Shown piece after piece: positions 23,653 through 40,072 of a stretch of DNA of 64,000 nt. Source of the stretch: Lenzites betulinus (Eukaryota; Basidiomycota; Agaricomycetes; Polyporales; Polyporaceae); NCBI GenBank assembly GCA_022264855.1, contig JABYQU010000049.1, positions 1 to 64,000 of the forward strand, in the 5' to 3' direction. The notes below the pieces were generated by a model. The model was given only the letters and a program-made list of their open reading frames with translations. It searched no databases and was not told where the DNA came from. A program made the position numbers and the translations under genes. Numbering within the stretch: position 1 is the first letter of the stretch; each line of letters opens with the position of its first letter.

Positions 23653-25202
23653 TCACAGGCGGGCTGCGGGGACGACAGGTCAGGACGGGAGAGGAGGGGA
23701 GAGGGGGGGGGGGGCACGTACCGACGTTGCCCAGGTCGGTGCAGGCCTCCTTGACGCGCGCAGAGAGCGTCTTCTCGCCCTCGCGCACCCAGACACGCGG
23801 GTCGTAGTACTGCGGTGGTGTGAGCAAGGTTCACTGTATCGACGGCTGATCACGTACCTTCTTGTTCGGCTTGTCGGCGCCCTCAGGGTTGCCGACCTGG
23901 GTGAGCAGATAGTCCTTTTTGCCGAGGACAAAGTCCTGTGGGGGTCACGCCGGTGAGCGCCGGGCAAGCATGGGGGTGACAGGGAATAACGTACGCGGAT
24001 GCCGGCGAGGTACGAGAACTGGGTGTCGGTGTCGACGTTCATCTTGACGACGCCGTTCTGGACGGCGGTCTTGATCTCGTCCTTGGTGGAGCCGGAGCCG
24101 CCGTGGAAGACGAGGAAGAGGGGCTTCTTCTGGCTGTTCGCGAGCTTCTCCTCGGCGTAGAGCTGGTGCTTGTTGAGGAGCTCGGGGTGGAGGCGGACGT
24201 TGCCGGGCTTGTAGACGCCGTGGACGTTGCCGAAGGCGGCGGCGATGGAGAAGTTGGGGGCGATGGCGGAGAGGGCGGTGTAGACGTCGAAGATGTCCTC
24301 GGGCTGGGTGTAGAGGCGGGAGCTGTCGATGCCGGTGTTGTCGACGCCGTCCTCCTCACCGCCGGTGATGCCGATCTCCATCTCGAGCCAGAGGCCGAGG
24401 GGAGCCATGCGCTTGAAGTACGTCACGCAGGTGGCGATGTTCTCCTCCTTCGACTCCTCGGAGAGGTCGAGCATGTGGGAGGAGAAGAGGGGCTCCTGGT
24501 GCTGGGCAAAGTACGCCTCGTCCGCCTGGAGCATGCCATCGAACCAGGGGAGGAGCTTCTTTGCGCAGTGGTCGGAGTGGAGGACGACGGGGCTGAGGGA
24601 GGGGTTAGAGGGGGCATGTGATTACGGGGACGGAAGGAACGTACACTCCGTATGCTTTTGCGACGGTGCGGATGTGGTGTGCAGCGGCGATGGCGCCGGT
24701 GATAGAGGCCTGCTGCTTGTCGTTGGCGAGGCCCTTGCCCGCGAAGAAGGCAGAGCCGCCCTGGGAGACCTGGAGGATGATGGGGGACTTGATGTCGCTG
24801 TGGGAGGGTGAGAAGAAGCGCGAGCGGGGAAAATGAGGCGCGTACCGGGCAGCCTCGAGGACGGCGTTTGCTACGGACGAGGAGGTGACGTTCTGAGGAG
24901 ATGTCAGTATGGTGGTCAAGCGGGGAACGAAAGGACGTACGATGGCCTGTGGATGGTGCGATCCCGGTGAGAGCGGGGTCAGGGCGGACATACGGGGGCA
25001 CTTACAGGGATCGCAAACTAGATGGAGATCAGCATGGGTTGCATTGGCCGGGGAGGGAGGACGTACCTGGTTCTCCTTTGCGTACTGGAAGAGCTTGCGG
25101 ACATTATCACCGGTGAGGACACCAGCCTGGGGTAGAGTGTAAGCGACGCGCGACGGCAGTGCAGACGCGCGGACGTACGGGGACGATATCGAGGACACCC
25201 AT
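23653..25202 (-). CDS. FBA1: class II fructose-1,6-bisphosphate aldolase
   Basis: Zinc-dependent cytosolic aldolase of glycolysis and gluconeogenesis, splitting fructose-1,6-bisphosphate into DHAP and glyceraldehyde-3-phosphate. Ten exons give 358 residues, the usual length: 25179-25202, 25067-25126, 25006-25017, 24941-24946, 24846-24892, 24645-24797, 23995-24592, 23858-23935, 23722-23809 and 23653-23663. It starts MGVLDIVP. VLHSDHC supplies the catalytic Asp and a zinc His, with further zinc ligands in EIGITGGEED, FGNVHG and VFHGGSGS; NVDTDTQ is also present. Exons 3 and 4 are 12 and 6 nt, coding FAIP and AI, and both are needed for the conserved FAIPAINVTSSS. The last exon codes only a few residues. 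The final intron has a run of 12 C on the coding strand. Confidence 0.96.
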
Positions 25203-25670
25203 GGTAGAGTAGAGAGGCTGGGAGGGAGATGTTGGAGGAGGAGGAGGAGGAGGATGGCGAAGGGCGGATGGGAGCGGCTCGAGTATATCGATGACGCGCG
25301 CCAGATCGGGAAAACACATCCCGGCCCAGCCCCGCCATCCGCCCGCTCCCTCCCCCGCCCCGCCCTCGACCGTGCCGCGACGACACTAAATATTCTGTGC
25401 GCAGTGTGCACCGCGCGCCCGAGCGAGCATCTACTCGAGTCTCGCCGGCGGCTGAGCGAGATGCCCCCAGACCGAAGCGAGACACGCGGTCACGGCCACG
25501 GTCACGCGTGACGGTGCGAGGGGCGCGGAGGAAGGGTCGCGGTGATTGGTCGCCCGCGATCGCGCTGCTTCCTGCCCGATTAGGCAAGGAGGATAGAGAG
25601 AAAGCTGGGCGGACGCTGGGCTGAGCCTCCTCCTCACCGTCCACCACCGTCCGCTCCCTCTGCGGCCGCC
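25203..25670. promoter_or_regulatory. shared divergent promoter of aldolase and WC-1
   Basis: 468 bp separate the two start codons. It contains CCTCCTCCTC-type pyrimidine runs on the aldolase side, a TATATCGAT at 25283, an AAATATTC at 25388, and a G+C-rich centre. Core elements cannot be assigned with confidence. Confidence 0.5.
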
Positions 25671-28566
25671 ATGCCCTTCTCCCGCTACCTCGGGGACGAC
25701 GACCACGACGACGACCAGGACGCCGTCGAGCACAACGTCTCCTTCTCCCCCGTCCACTTCCAGCTCCCCAACCTCATCCTCAATGCCCCCTCCGTCCCCC
25801 CCGGCGGCGGCGCAGAGGCCCTCCCCGCCGGCTTCTACCCGCCCTCGTCCTCTCTCGCCTGGTTCACCGCCTCCGACGGCTACCAGAACCCCTTGTGAGT
25901 CCTGGCCCCGTCCCCGCCGCCCCCACTGACGTCCCCCGAGCTCCCTCCCGCCCGCCGGCCAGCCCTACCACCCCCAGCACCCGTCCTCCTCTGCCCCCCA
26001 CTCGCTCCCCTCCGTATCCTACCCCGTCCCAGCGCCCTACACGCACCAGGAACCCGCTACCCACGCTTATCCCCCCACCTTCCCGCCTCCATCCCCTCCG
26101 CCCTCGGCCTCCCTGTCTACTCTTCCTCCGGCTTCGACCTCCTCTCCATCCTCGCCCGCGTCGTAAACCGCCCCTACCCCAAGATCTCCCTCGGCCCAGT
26201 CGACCTCTCCTGCTCCTTCGTCGTCACAGACACCCGCCGCTTCGACTCCCCCGTCGGTCCGTGCTCTCCTTTTATGTTCTGTGCCGCTCTCCGCTCACCC
26301 GCACGCTCACCCGCCCGCAGTCTACGCGTCCCCCACCTTCTACAAGCTCACCGGCTATGACGAGCACGAGGTCATCGGCCGCAACTGCCGCTTCCTCCAG
26401 GCCCCCGGCGGCCTCGTCCAGCGCGGCGCCGAACGCCCCCATACCGCCCCAGACGCCGTCGCCCATCTCCGCAAAAACATCATTGCGGACAAGGAGTGTC
26501 AGGTCAGCATCATCAACTACCGCAAGGACGGCTCCGCCTTCATCAACATGGTCTCCGTCATTCCCATCCGCGGCGGCGTCCACAACAGTCTCGACGAGGC
26601 CGACGACATCGTCTTCCACGTCGGATTCCAGGTCGACCTCTCCGAGCAGCCAAAGGCTATCCTCTCCAAACTCAAAGATGGCACCTATCTCGTAAACTAC
26701 TCTGACAAGACCCACGCCGCCCTCGCCCCCGGCCCCCGCGACTGGCGCACCTCCTCCATGACCATGCGCGGCATGTCCAAAGACCTCCGCGCCCTCCTCG
26801 CCGACGTCGCCTTCATCAGCTCCTTCCAGCTCTCCACCTCCACACACGCCTCCACCGCGCTGGCCCTCTCCACCAGCCCCTCGGAGCCCATCGCGCTCGA
26901 TCCCTACGACGGCAACAAGCCGATACACATGCTCCTCCTCGACCGCGCACCGGACTTCCTCCACGTCGTCTCCCTCAAGGGCGCGTTCCTGTATGCGGCT
27001 CCCTCCGTCCGCGAAGTGCTCGGCTATGATCCGGACGAGCTCGTCGGCCGCTCGCTGACAGAGTTGTGCCACCCCGCAGACTGCGTGCCGCTCATGCGTG
27101 AACTCAAAGAGGCCTCGGCCACCCCGGGTCCGGGCGGCCTCCTCCCCACCAGCGCCTCGGCCTCTTCCTCGGCGGGCGACAGCCCTCCCCCGACCGCCGC
27201 CACGGCCGGTCTCAACAACGGTGCGCCCCGTCCTGTCGATTTACTTTTCCGCATCCAAGCCAAAGGGCGCGGGTACGTGTGGATCGAGTGCCGTGGCAGG
27301 CTGCACGTCGAGCCTGGCAAGGGCCGCAAGGCGATCATCCTCAGCGGACGGCTCAGGCACCTGCCACACCTCGGATGGGGGCCCATCTCGCGCGCCGGCG
27401 GACTCGTCGCGCCGTCGCCGCTGCCGCTGCCAGCACCGCCGATAAACGCGGGCACGCTGGACGCAGCGCAAGCGACCGCCGAGCCGGACGATCGCCCGCC
27501 GGAGCGCGAGTTCTGGGGCATGCTCAGCGCCAACGCGACCTTCCTCTACGCGGGCGCCGCCGTTCGGGACGTGCTCGGCTGGGGCGCGGGTGAGGTCATC
27601 GGAAAGCCCCTCGCCGATTTCGTCAGCGGCAACTCCCCCCACGAGGTCCGCCTCGCCGTCGACGTCGAGATGGCCAAGGTCCTCGCCGACGCCGGCGCGC
27701 ACGAGAGCGCGGGGCTCGCGTGCGAGGTGCACACCAAGGACCGCGGCCCCGCCGCCGTCCACATCGTCCTCTACCGCTCGCGGCAGGAGCCCGGCCGCGA
27801 AGAGGGTGCCCTCGGGAGCGGGCACGGCGCGACGCAGGCCCCTGTCGTCTGCCAGGTGAAGCTCTGCGAGGGCAGCGCGCCCCCGACGACCGGCGCGATC
27901 GTGCACCCGTCCGAGGAGAGCGTGTTTGACGAGACGCGGCTCGATCGCAGCAGCAGCTGGCAGTACGAGCTCCAGCAGCTCAAGTTCAGGAACCAGCGGC
28001 TCGTCGAGGAGGTCGTCGCGCTCGAGGCCGCGATCACGAAAAAGATCCGCCGGAAACAGTCATTCAGCGCAATCTCGGCCGCGGTCGCGTCGTCGTCGTC
28101 CTCCTCTGCTGCTGCTGCGGTAGGGCTCGGGATCAGCGCGACCGCGCGCAACGCGGCCGCTGCGCGCATGGGCATGGTGTACGCGCACCCGGCGTCGGGC
28201 ATGCAGCAGGCGCCGCCGTCCCAGCCACTCAACGTGCGGTTCGTCTCGGGCGGCCACGGCGTCCCTCCCGCTCCCCGCTCGCATCCACCACCACCACATC
28301 CGTCAGCCAGCGCGCCTGCTGTTCAGCCCACCGCCCAGATGTCGTCACCCGCGCCGCCTGCGTACGCTCAGAATTCAGCCTCGGCGGCGTACCAGCGACC
28401 GTCGTTTGACTCGTCGCTCCAGGGCTGGAGCCATTACACGTACGAGCCGCAGGATACCGCGCCCCGGCCAACCGCGCGCGCGAGCGGGTTCAACGGCGTC
28501 CCGGCGAAACGCTCCTGGGACATGCGTGATCCCGGCGGCGGCGGGGGTGGTGGCGGCGGAGAGTAG
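25671..28566 (+). CDS. wc-1: white collar-1 blue-light photoreceptor (basidiomycete type, no GATA finger)
   Basis: Exons 25671-25894, 26033-26256 and 26321-28566 give 897 residues. The LOV domain (about 110-240) contains GFDLLSILARV, VYASPTFYKLTGY and GRNCRFLQ, whose Cys172 would form the flavin adduct. A second PAS lies near 350-480 (FLHVVSLKGAFLYAAPS) and a third near 540-665 (FWGMLSANATFLYAGAA). A basic helix (QQLKFRNQRLVEEVVALEAA, then KKIRRK) follows and may be the nuclear signal. The C-terminus is Ala/Ser/Pro-rich and ends in a Gly run. No Cys4 GATA finger is present, as in other basidiomycete WC-1 proteins, which rely on a WC-2 partner for DNA binding. The exon-2 acceptor is chosen by frame; an overlapping Pro-rich frame upstream is also open. 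Confidence 0.92.
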
Positions 28567-29122
28567 AGCGCGACCGACGCACGGTGGCAGATGGCCGCGG
28601 GGCCATCGCGGATGAGCTGATCGTAGGTAAGCACGTCGTTTGCGCTTTGTTCTCTCCTGTCGCCTGTAGCTTCTCCATCTGGATTTGTTCTTTCTGGCCA
28701 CTCGCTCCGTCCGCTCCCCACATCGAGCGCTGTATTTCTCCATCCGACTCGATTATCGCTGTCGAACGCACGCACGCACACAACGCACGCACATTTTTGT
28801 ACAGAACCGCAGTCCGGACCGCCCCTCTCGCGCCCGCTCGCCCGATACATATACACCGCACGACGGTCGTTTTCACGCACACGCGCGCCGCGCCATACGC
28901 GGCGCCGGAAGCACGGTCGTGACTATATTCATACAGTGCGCCCCGTCCCGTCTCGTACAGTCGTCATGCATGTGAATAGCTAGCTCGCGAGGCCGATATG
29001 TAGTACACTATATACGCTGCCGCGCGCACATGGTATGTGGTGGGTTGTGTGCGCGCCCCCGCCCTCTCCTGGCTCCAAGACTCGAAACGTACCGCCACCG
29101 ATCGCCGCCGGCAGAGCCACAC
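28567..29122. other. convergent 3' region between WC-1 and PDK
   Basis: No gene seen. It holds the 3' flanks of both genes, with alternating purine-pyrimidine (ACGC-rich) tracts near 28770 and 28880. Confidence 0.5.
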
Positions 29123-31008
29123 TTAGGGGAGCGGCTCGCGGCTGGAGGAGAGCCGGTTGAGGTGGATGTAGACGTCTGTGCCGAAGCCGTCCATCGAGAT
29201 CAGGCGCAGGTCGCCGCCAAAGTACCGCGCGTACTACGTGCGCTGTGAGCGGCGGCGCAAGACTACAAAACAGGCGATGCTCACCAGGCGCGAGAGGGGC
29301 AGCCCGTACCCGAAGCCGGCCATGGGCGCCTTGAAGTCGGAGTCGGTAAAGTCCTGGTCGATGTTCTGCGCCTCCATGGTGGTGTACATGTACGTCCAGA
29401 TGAGCGGGATGGCGGAGCGCGCGATGCCGCCGCCCTCGTCGGAGATCTTGATCGTGATGTCCTCCTTGCCCTCGACGACGATGACCTTGATCGGCGGGAA
29501 CGCCTCCGCGTCGGGCCCGAAGCGCTCGACGACCGCGCGCAGCGAGTTCTTGAGCAGCTCGAAGCAGATGTGCGAGAGGTGGCCGGGCACGTAGGCGAAG
29601 TGCAGCTCCTTCGGGCAGATGAGCTGCACGGGCGGGCCCTTGAACATCGAGTAGTGCTCCTCGCACACGAACCTGCGCGCGCGGGAGACGCGGAAAGTGG
29701 GGCGAGAGGTCAGTCGTGCGATGCGGCAGGGCACGCGCGCGCGGTGACGTACCGGGCGTTTTCGATGGCCTCCTGCACGATGTCATGCACGTTCTGGGCG
29801 CGGGGTGAGCACGGTCACGCGGGCGGTCGGCTGGGGCACTACTCACCGCGCGCGTGCAGATGATGCCGACGTAGTCTGGATGCGGCTGGAGCGTGTTCAG
29901 CGCGATGTCTGTGTACACTGCGAGTGAGGATCATCACGCGGGGCGCGCGGGCGGGGCACAGGGAGGGGGCGGGACGCACGCTGGCCGATGAGGAAGCGGA
30001 TGCCGATGCGCGACATGTAGAAGCGGTCGAGCCAGTGCTGGACGTCGAGGTTGATGTTGCGCGCGTTGCGGGAGCGCTTCCACTCGAGCACGCCCTGCGC
30101 GACGGTGGTCACCGTCGGGTCGTGCCGCTTCTTGATGCTCTCGAGCGTCTTCGTGAAGGAGCGGTTGTACTCGCGCACCTCGGGCGGCCACTCCTTCACG
30201 TGCGACATGTTCGCGTAGTATCTGCGGCGGGGCACGACGCGCGGGGAGGGCGAGGTGAGCGATAGGCGCGATCGGGACGGGCACGCGGCGGGAGAGCGCG
30301 CGCGCGAGGGGCGGGCCAAGGACACTCACCGGCGTTCCATGGGAATGCGCATCTTCTGGCCGCTGCCGTTGCCGTTGCCGCCCCCGTTTGCGCTCTTGCC
30401 GTTCTTGGGTGTGGAGACGATGCCGAGCCCGGTCTGGGGCGTGGGGTAGTCGTCGGAGTAGTACTGGTAGTGAAGGGAGGGGTTCGGGTAGGACTCGGGG
30501 AGGGATACGGGGTCTGCGGGTGGCGCGAGGAGGGCGGCGCGGATGTCGGCAGGGAGACGTATTGGAGGGAAATGAATGAGCTCCTGTGGGCGACGTGAGC
30601 GGGGGGCGCAAGTGCGAGAGCGAGACGGGGGCGTACGTCGAACGACTGGGCGTACCAGTTCTTGACCTTGTTGATGGAGGGCATGTCGCTGAGATTGTGC
30701 GGGAGCTGGTCGAGCTCCTTTACCCTGTGTGCCAACCTCACGGGGAGCTCCTCTGTGTGGTAGTGTGAGCGGTGCTCGTGACTCGAAGTAAAGAGAGGAG
30801 CGGACCGAGGAGAAACTGGCTGCCTCTGAGGAGGGTGCCCTGGCTGGGATTCTGGCCAAAGAGGACCATCTGCTGGAGAGAGACTGTGCGGGGTGGGTGT
30901 GAGTGTTTTGCGGGGTAGGGGTCGCGGGGAGCGAGACTGACCGCCTGTCTGAGGAAAGGACGCGTAGTGGTGTATCCTCTCCCAGAGGCTGGAGGAGATG
31001 CGGAACAT
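29123..31008 (-). CDS. PDK: mitochondrial pyruvate dehydrogenase kinase
   Basis: Phosphorylates and switches off the E1-alpha subunit of pyruvate dehydrogenase in the mitochondrial matrix. Nine exons give 455 residues: 30942-31008, 30806-30883, 30637-30752, 30330-30583, 29980-30221, 29847-29917, 29753-29793, 29285-29672 and 29123-29233. The N-terminal regulatory helices include [20 protein letters not shown] and [16 protein letters not shown]. The GHKL ATPase fold has the N-box ELLKNSLRA, the G1 box [11 protein letters not shown] and the G2 region [21 protein letters not shown] Gly/Asn-rich insert ([15 protein letters not shown]) sits in the loop before RIPMERRYYANM. The motifs do not separate PDK from branched-chain ketoacid dehydrogenase kinase absolutely, but the pattern fits PDK better. 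Confidence 0.92.
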
Positions 31009-31798
31009 GGCGGCGGACGTTATGCGAGCGTCGAGTTGGGCGGCGGGGGGCGCAGGGGGCGCGATGGCATGTGCAGAGAGGGCAAGAGCGAGGAGGAGAT
31101 GAGTGCGGGGACGGAGGAGGACAGGGTCGAGTCCGCGCTCGTTCCGAGGATAGGCGCCCATTAACCCCACACTCGCCCTGCGTGTTCTCCCCGAAATCAG
31201 CCTCTTCCCATTCGCATTCCCCGCATTCCACTCCACCCAATCCAGCGAAAACACGCAGAAGGTAGGCTATAGGTACTTGCAGCTGAGATTGAGCAGACGC
31301 GGTTTTGGACAGAGGCGATCCGCCACCCGCCGCTCTAGCCCCTCTTCCCGCTCCGACAGGACCGACGCGCCAGCTTCCGCTCGCGGTGATCTTCACAGTC
31401 TGCCCACTCTCCAGCTGCCCGCCTCTGCGCGCGTCCTCGGACTGGTTGTCGCACGTATCAAAGAAGGCCCGGCAGATGGTTCCGCTAGAGCACTTGGATG
31501 CTCCAGGCTCGCGCTCTGGCAGCCGAGCGACATCCGCCTCGAATCCGACATCACTCACATGAGCGCGTCGCTCTACTCCAGCCCGGTGGGCCGGCAACAT
31601 CCGTTTCACTCACCCACTACACCCTGCAGCGCCCGCATGTCTAACACTCCGGATCGTCCTCCGACCTCAGGCCTCAGGGTCTGCTGCGCCTCCCATTGCT
31701 TTCCCTTCGGGTCTCGGAGCCTGCCATTCCCCGCAGGCACAGCAAAGCACACGCATAATCCTACGTAAGTACAAGCACAGCGAGCTTCCGTTCTGTCT
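31009..31798. other. intergenic, PDK upstream region
   Basis: No gene seen. The left end is the presumed PDK promoter; the right end is the 3' flank of the dehydrogenase pseudogene. Confidence 0.5.
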
Positions 31799-33569
31799 CT
31801 ACGCCCTTTTCCGCTCGTGATGATGTTCTCCTGCTCGTTTGTCAACAACCAGAAAAATCTGCGCCGTGCACAGTGACTGACCTTTCTTGACATCGCCCGC
31901 AAGCTCGGACTTGAGGTCGAAATTATGCGCCCCAAAGTATTCCAGCTCGGCCTCCATAAATTCTGTAGACAGCTGTTTTCCCGCCGCGTACATGAGGTAC
32001 TCCAAGCTTGCGCTCAGTGTCGGCCTGCCTCCGCGATCCTAGTCAGCGGCGCCCGCTCGAAACCGAAACGACTCACATGTGCGCCTTCCACTCTATCCCC
32101 CGCTTGACTACCCTCTGCTGACTCGGCAGCATCCGCTTCACCTCGTTCGTCACCGCATGCAGCGCGAGCGTGCTCAGCAACACCCGGCTCCTTCTCGTAC
32201 AGCGGCTGCAGCAGGTTCGCGATCGCTTCCGACCGGATAATGCACCCCTCCCGCCAGATCTGCACGCAGCTCGCCACGCTCACGCCCCACCCCGAGTCCT
32301 CGCTCGCCCGCGCGATCAGGTTCAGGCCCTGCGCGAACGACGCTAGGCACGCACAGTACGCCGCCAGCCGTAGGTCCTCGACACACGCTTTGCGGCAGCT
32401 TTCGTCGACATCTTGCTTCCGCGCAGCCCCGATCGACTCTTCGAGCCCTTTCGCCACTTGCATCCTCTGCACCCGGTCCGCAGACGCGATGCGCATGAAG
32501 TGCGCGCTCGAGATCGTCGGCGCAGCGACGTGGCGCTTCGCCGCCTCCATTACCGTCCAGAACCCAGTCCCTGAGCAGGATGAGCCTCGCGCAGTATGTT
32601 CTGCAAGGACACCGCGCACCTTCGCTGTCGTCGGCGTCTTGCACGACTATGTCCTGAACCTCGTTCAGAACGTGTGCCGAATTGCCCTCTGCCTTGTGGC
32701 GACGGCATACATATGTCCGCGCCGATCTCAAAAAGAAAGTTTCGCTTCTGCTCACGGTGAGTCTTCAAGAGCGCGCTACGTAACGCAGAACGCACCAGCT
32801 CGTCCTCGCCCGCCCACTGCTCAAATATGCCCGCGATCGTGTCTAGGTCGATGTCTAGACACTTGTACAGCATCTCCCACGTCTCGCAGACGACGCCCAG
32901 AACCCCCTGCTCGATGCCGTTGTGCACCATCTTCACGTAGTGCGCGCTCGCGCCTGGCCCGATATCCGCCACACACGCCCGACCGCGCGCCGCATCCTTG
33001 GCCGCGACACGCTCAAGCAGCGGCAGCACGCGCGCGAGGGCCGCCGCGTCCCCGCTGGGCGAGATCGACGGCCCCCGCCGGACTGGTACCCGCCCGAGAC
33101 GCCCATGGAGAGGTAGGCGACGCGGTACGGAGCGCGTCCTGCCGGCGCTGCGCGTTCTCGTACCACTCGTTCCCGCCGTCGAGGATGATGTCGCCTGTGG
33201 TGAGGAGCGGCCGGATCTGGTCGAGCACGGTGTCTGCGGCGGAGCCGTGCGGGATGCAGAACATAAGCAGCTAGCCGGCGGACGCGGCGCCTAGGCTGGC
33301 CATGAAATGTTCGAGGTCTTGGTAGCCGGTGACGGCATGGCGCAGTGTGGGGGCCAGGCCGCTAATCGGGTCAGACAGGGTGCGCAGGAGAGAGTCGATG
33401 TTGTCGGGTTTGGCGTCGTAGAACGAGACGGCGAGGCCGTGCTCGGCGAAGAGCATGGCCAGGCCAGAACCCATGGAACCTGCGCCAACGACGCCGATCT
33501 GGGTGGTATTCGGTGAGTACGCTGCGTGCGGGGACGGGGGCGACTCACCTTGGTGAACTCGTCTGGCAT
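31799..33569 (-). pseudogene. 6-phosphogluconate dehydrogenase-like oxidoreductase, multiply disrupted
   Basis: Starts MPDEFTK, and after an intron reads IGVVGAGSMGSGLAMLFAEH, the NAD(P)-binding Rossmann loop. Further family blocks follow: IPHGSAADTVL, DIILDGGNEWY, YLSMGVSGGYQS, HYVKMVHNGIEQGVL, DIVVQDADDSEGTGFWT, APTISSAHFMRIASADR, EDLRLAAYCACLASFAQGLN, IWREGCIIRSEAIANLL and FMEAELEYFGAHNFDLK. The end, after a GT-AG intron, is EHHHERKRA with a stop at 31799. The disruptions are an in-frame TAG before LLMFC (near 33274), frameshifts near 33130, 33075 and 32695, and one more before LSTLALHAVTNEV (near 32180). Several GT-AG introns remain clear, so decay is recent. Fungi carry this non-canonical 6PGDH paralogue beside the pentose-phosphate enzyme; its substrate is not established. 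Confidence 0.85.
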
Positions 33570-33799
33570 GTTGATGGGTGGTGGAACTAGGGAGCGTCGT
33601 GGGCAACGGCGACGAGGACAAGCAGGTCAAGGATGACGTCAGAGGGATGTTCAAAAATATTATACTTGATACATGTATACGATGTATATGCATACAAATC
33701 TGCGTAGCATTCCATACTCGCAAGCACTAGCTTTATATCGCCAAAATACAGAGGCAGATCAGTCACCCAGGGTATAGATTCTTCTTGGTCGTCCGTTCG

Positions 33800-38158
<4,359 letters not shown>

Positions 38159-39315
38159 GGAGCGACAAGCAATGTATATATGTACGCAGGTATCCTTGGC
38201 CGGCCGAACTGTGCTCAGTATTGTAGAGTCTAGCTGTGTTCTCTGTCGATGTTGGGTGTGCGTGTGTATAATGAACTTTTACATCTCGTCCCCGGTACAT
38301 GACCGTCTGGAATTATGTTCAAGTCTGTTCGACAGATGAACCTAAGGGTTCGCATCTTGCCACTAGGAGTTGATCTAACAACAAAGTTTAGAGAAAGCAT
38401 GGTGATCGCGCCATGTCACTAGCACTCTACTCCTGTTCATCCGTGTTCCGATGTTTGGAGCGACCCCTGCTGAGCCTGGTTCCATATTTAATTACTGCAC
38501 ACTGGCATAATACGATACCGATGACATTCATACTTGCGACATGACCACCTTTGCGAGGCTGTGCCTCTTTCCCTTGCCCAAATGCAGACGCAGTCTTCCC
38601 TAGGCAGACAATGGTAATTCTTATAAGAAGTGGAGGACGTTACACAGACATGGCTGTCATATGTACAAAACTGTTTCTTTGCTTATAAGTGCTTTGTGGG
38701 GCTATTAATTGACACAATTGCTGCCATTGATATTCTGAGGGAGTATGTATGCCGAGCTAGTTCAAGTAGGAGCTGAAAGTGATCTTGGACTATTTAAACT
38801 GATCTGTAGACAAAGGAGTAAGAGTCAGCCAAAGTAGTACTAGTACTAATATAAGTAATGCTTGTCTTTTGTACTGCCTACTAGTATATCTACTAGCAGG
38901 TTATTATTAATGGGCATGCTGGTCATGATCAGCTTACTAGTGGACTTATAAGAAATGATTAGTGAGCAATGGGGTGTTAGATCTTAATTATGGTGCCTTT
39001 CCTGCATTACCTTCACACCATAATAGAATTGTGTTAAGACTATGCAGAAGGTAAAGCCAGAGTCCAAACAGAGTTCTGCACTAGGGTGAAGATTGTGGTA
39101 AGACTATTGGCGACACCCTGCAGTTTGGACAGGGAGACCTTTTACATGGGAGGGGTAAAACAAAAAAAGCTAAGACTTTATCTATAGGACTTATGAGACA
39201 CAGTCTGGTCAGAGCTGGTCAGAGCCTAGTTAAACAAGTGAATTACGTAGAAGGGTTACAAGATAAAGGACAGGTTGAACAAGATATTCAAACTAAATTA
39301 TATACTGCTGTGTCC

Positions 39316-40072
39316 TGTTAGGGTGTGTGCCACATAGTGGGTCTGGGGTTCAGAACCCCAGGGTCCGGAGAGGTCCGGAGTGTGGACAGAGTCCGACAGA
39401 GGTGCAACATGGAGGGGAAGGACTTCAGCAAAGCTATTAGCAATGCTCTGAGACCTCCTGTGGTTGCCCTTAATTTCCAAGAGAATGATTTGTCAGATTT
39501 GGCTGGAGTCTTGGCCTGACTATTCTGGAATTCTGCACTGACTAGGCATAACAAACTCCAAGACAATTGATGCAAAACTAAGATGAAGAGGATAACAGGG
39601 GATGAAGTCCAAGGGGACTTGTTAGCAAGATTAAATAAAGTCCAAAATCCAGAGTTCCGGAGCACAAAGCCTCCGAGTTACCGGATTAAGAAGGTTGAAG
39701 TTCAGGGGTCACAGTGAAGTTAGACCAAAGGAATAGATTGACAAGGAAGTAGCAAAAGAAGAGAGATAACAAGATGGTAATGAGATATCTGAACTGAGGT
39801 ACTACAGCATTCTATGCATGTATTTATGGGTGGGAACCTTATTGTTAAGGGAGACAATAAGGACAAAGACAATAAAGCTTATTGTTAAAGGGCAAGGTAG
39901 TGCAAAAATGACACAATTGTAAGGGAATGTACACACCAAATCCCGGAGTTCCAGAGTTCTAGAGCATGGGAAAGTCAGAGTTGGAAGGTCCAGATGTGCG
40001 GGCACTCAAAGTACAAAGTCTGGAGCATGGGAAAACCAGAGTTTGGAGCTACAGTGCACATAGAGCATAACA
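39316..40072 (-). mobile_element. LTR (left copy, minus orientation)
   Basis: On the minus strand it begins TGTTATGCTCTATG and ends CTAACA, giving TGTTA...TAACA ends. It has a TATA-like CCATAAATACATG and the block CTCAGTTCAGATATCTC, both shared with the other LTRs of the island. It is 757 bp, against 778 bp for the right copy, which has extra sequence near its 3' end. Confidence 0.75.

Noticed and set aside
23703..23714. Run of 12 G as a possible G-quadruplex or assembly gap mark
   Set aside because: It is the pyrimidine tract (on the coding strand) of the last aldolase intron. A single homopolymer gives no quadruplex pattern of four runs.
26272..28740. Long antisense frames across WC-1
   Set aside because: Low-complexity antisense of a GC-rich gene, with no independent start context or motif.
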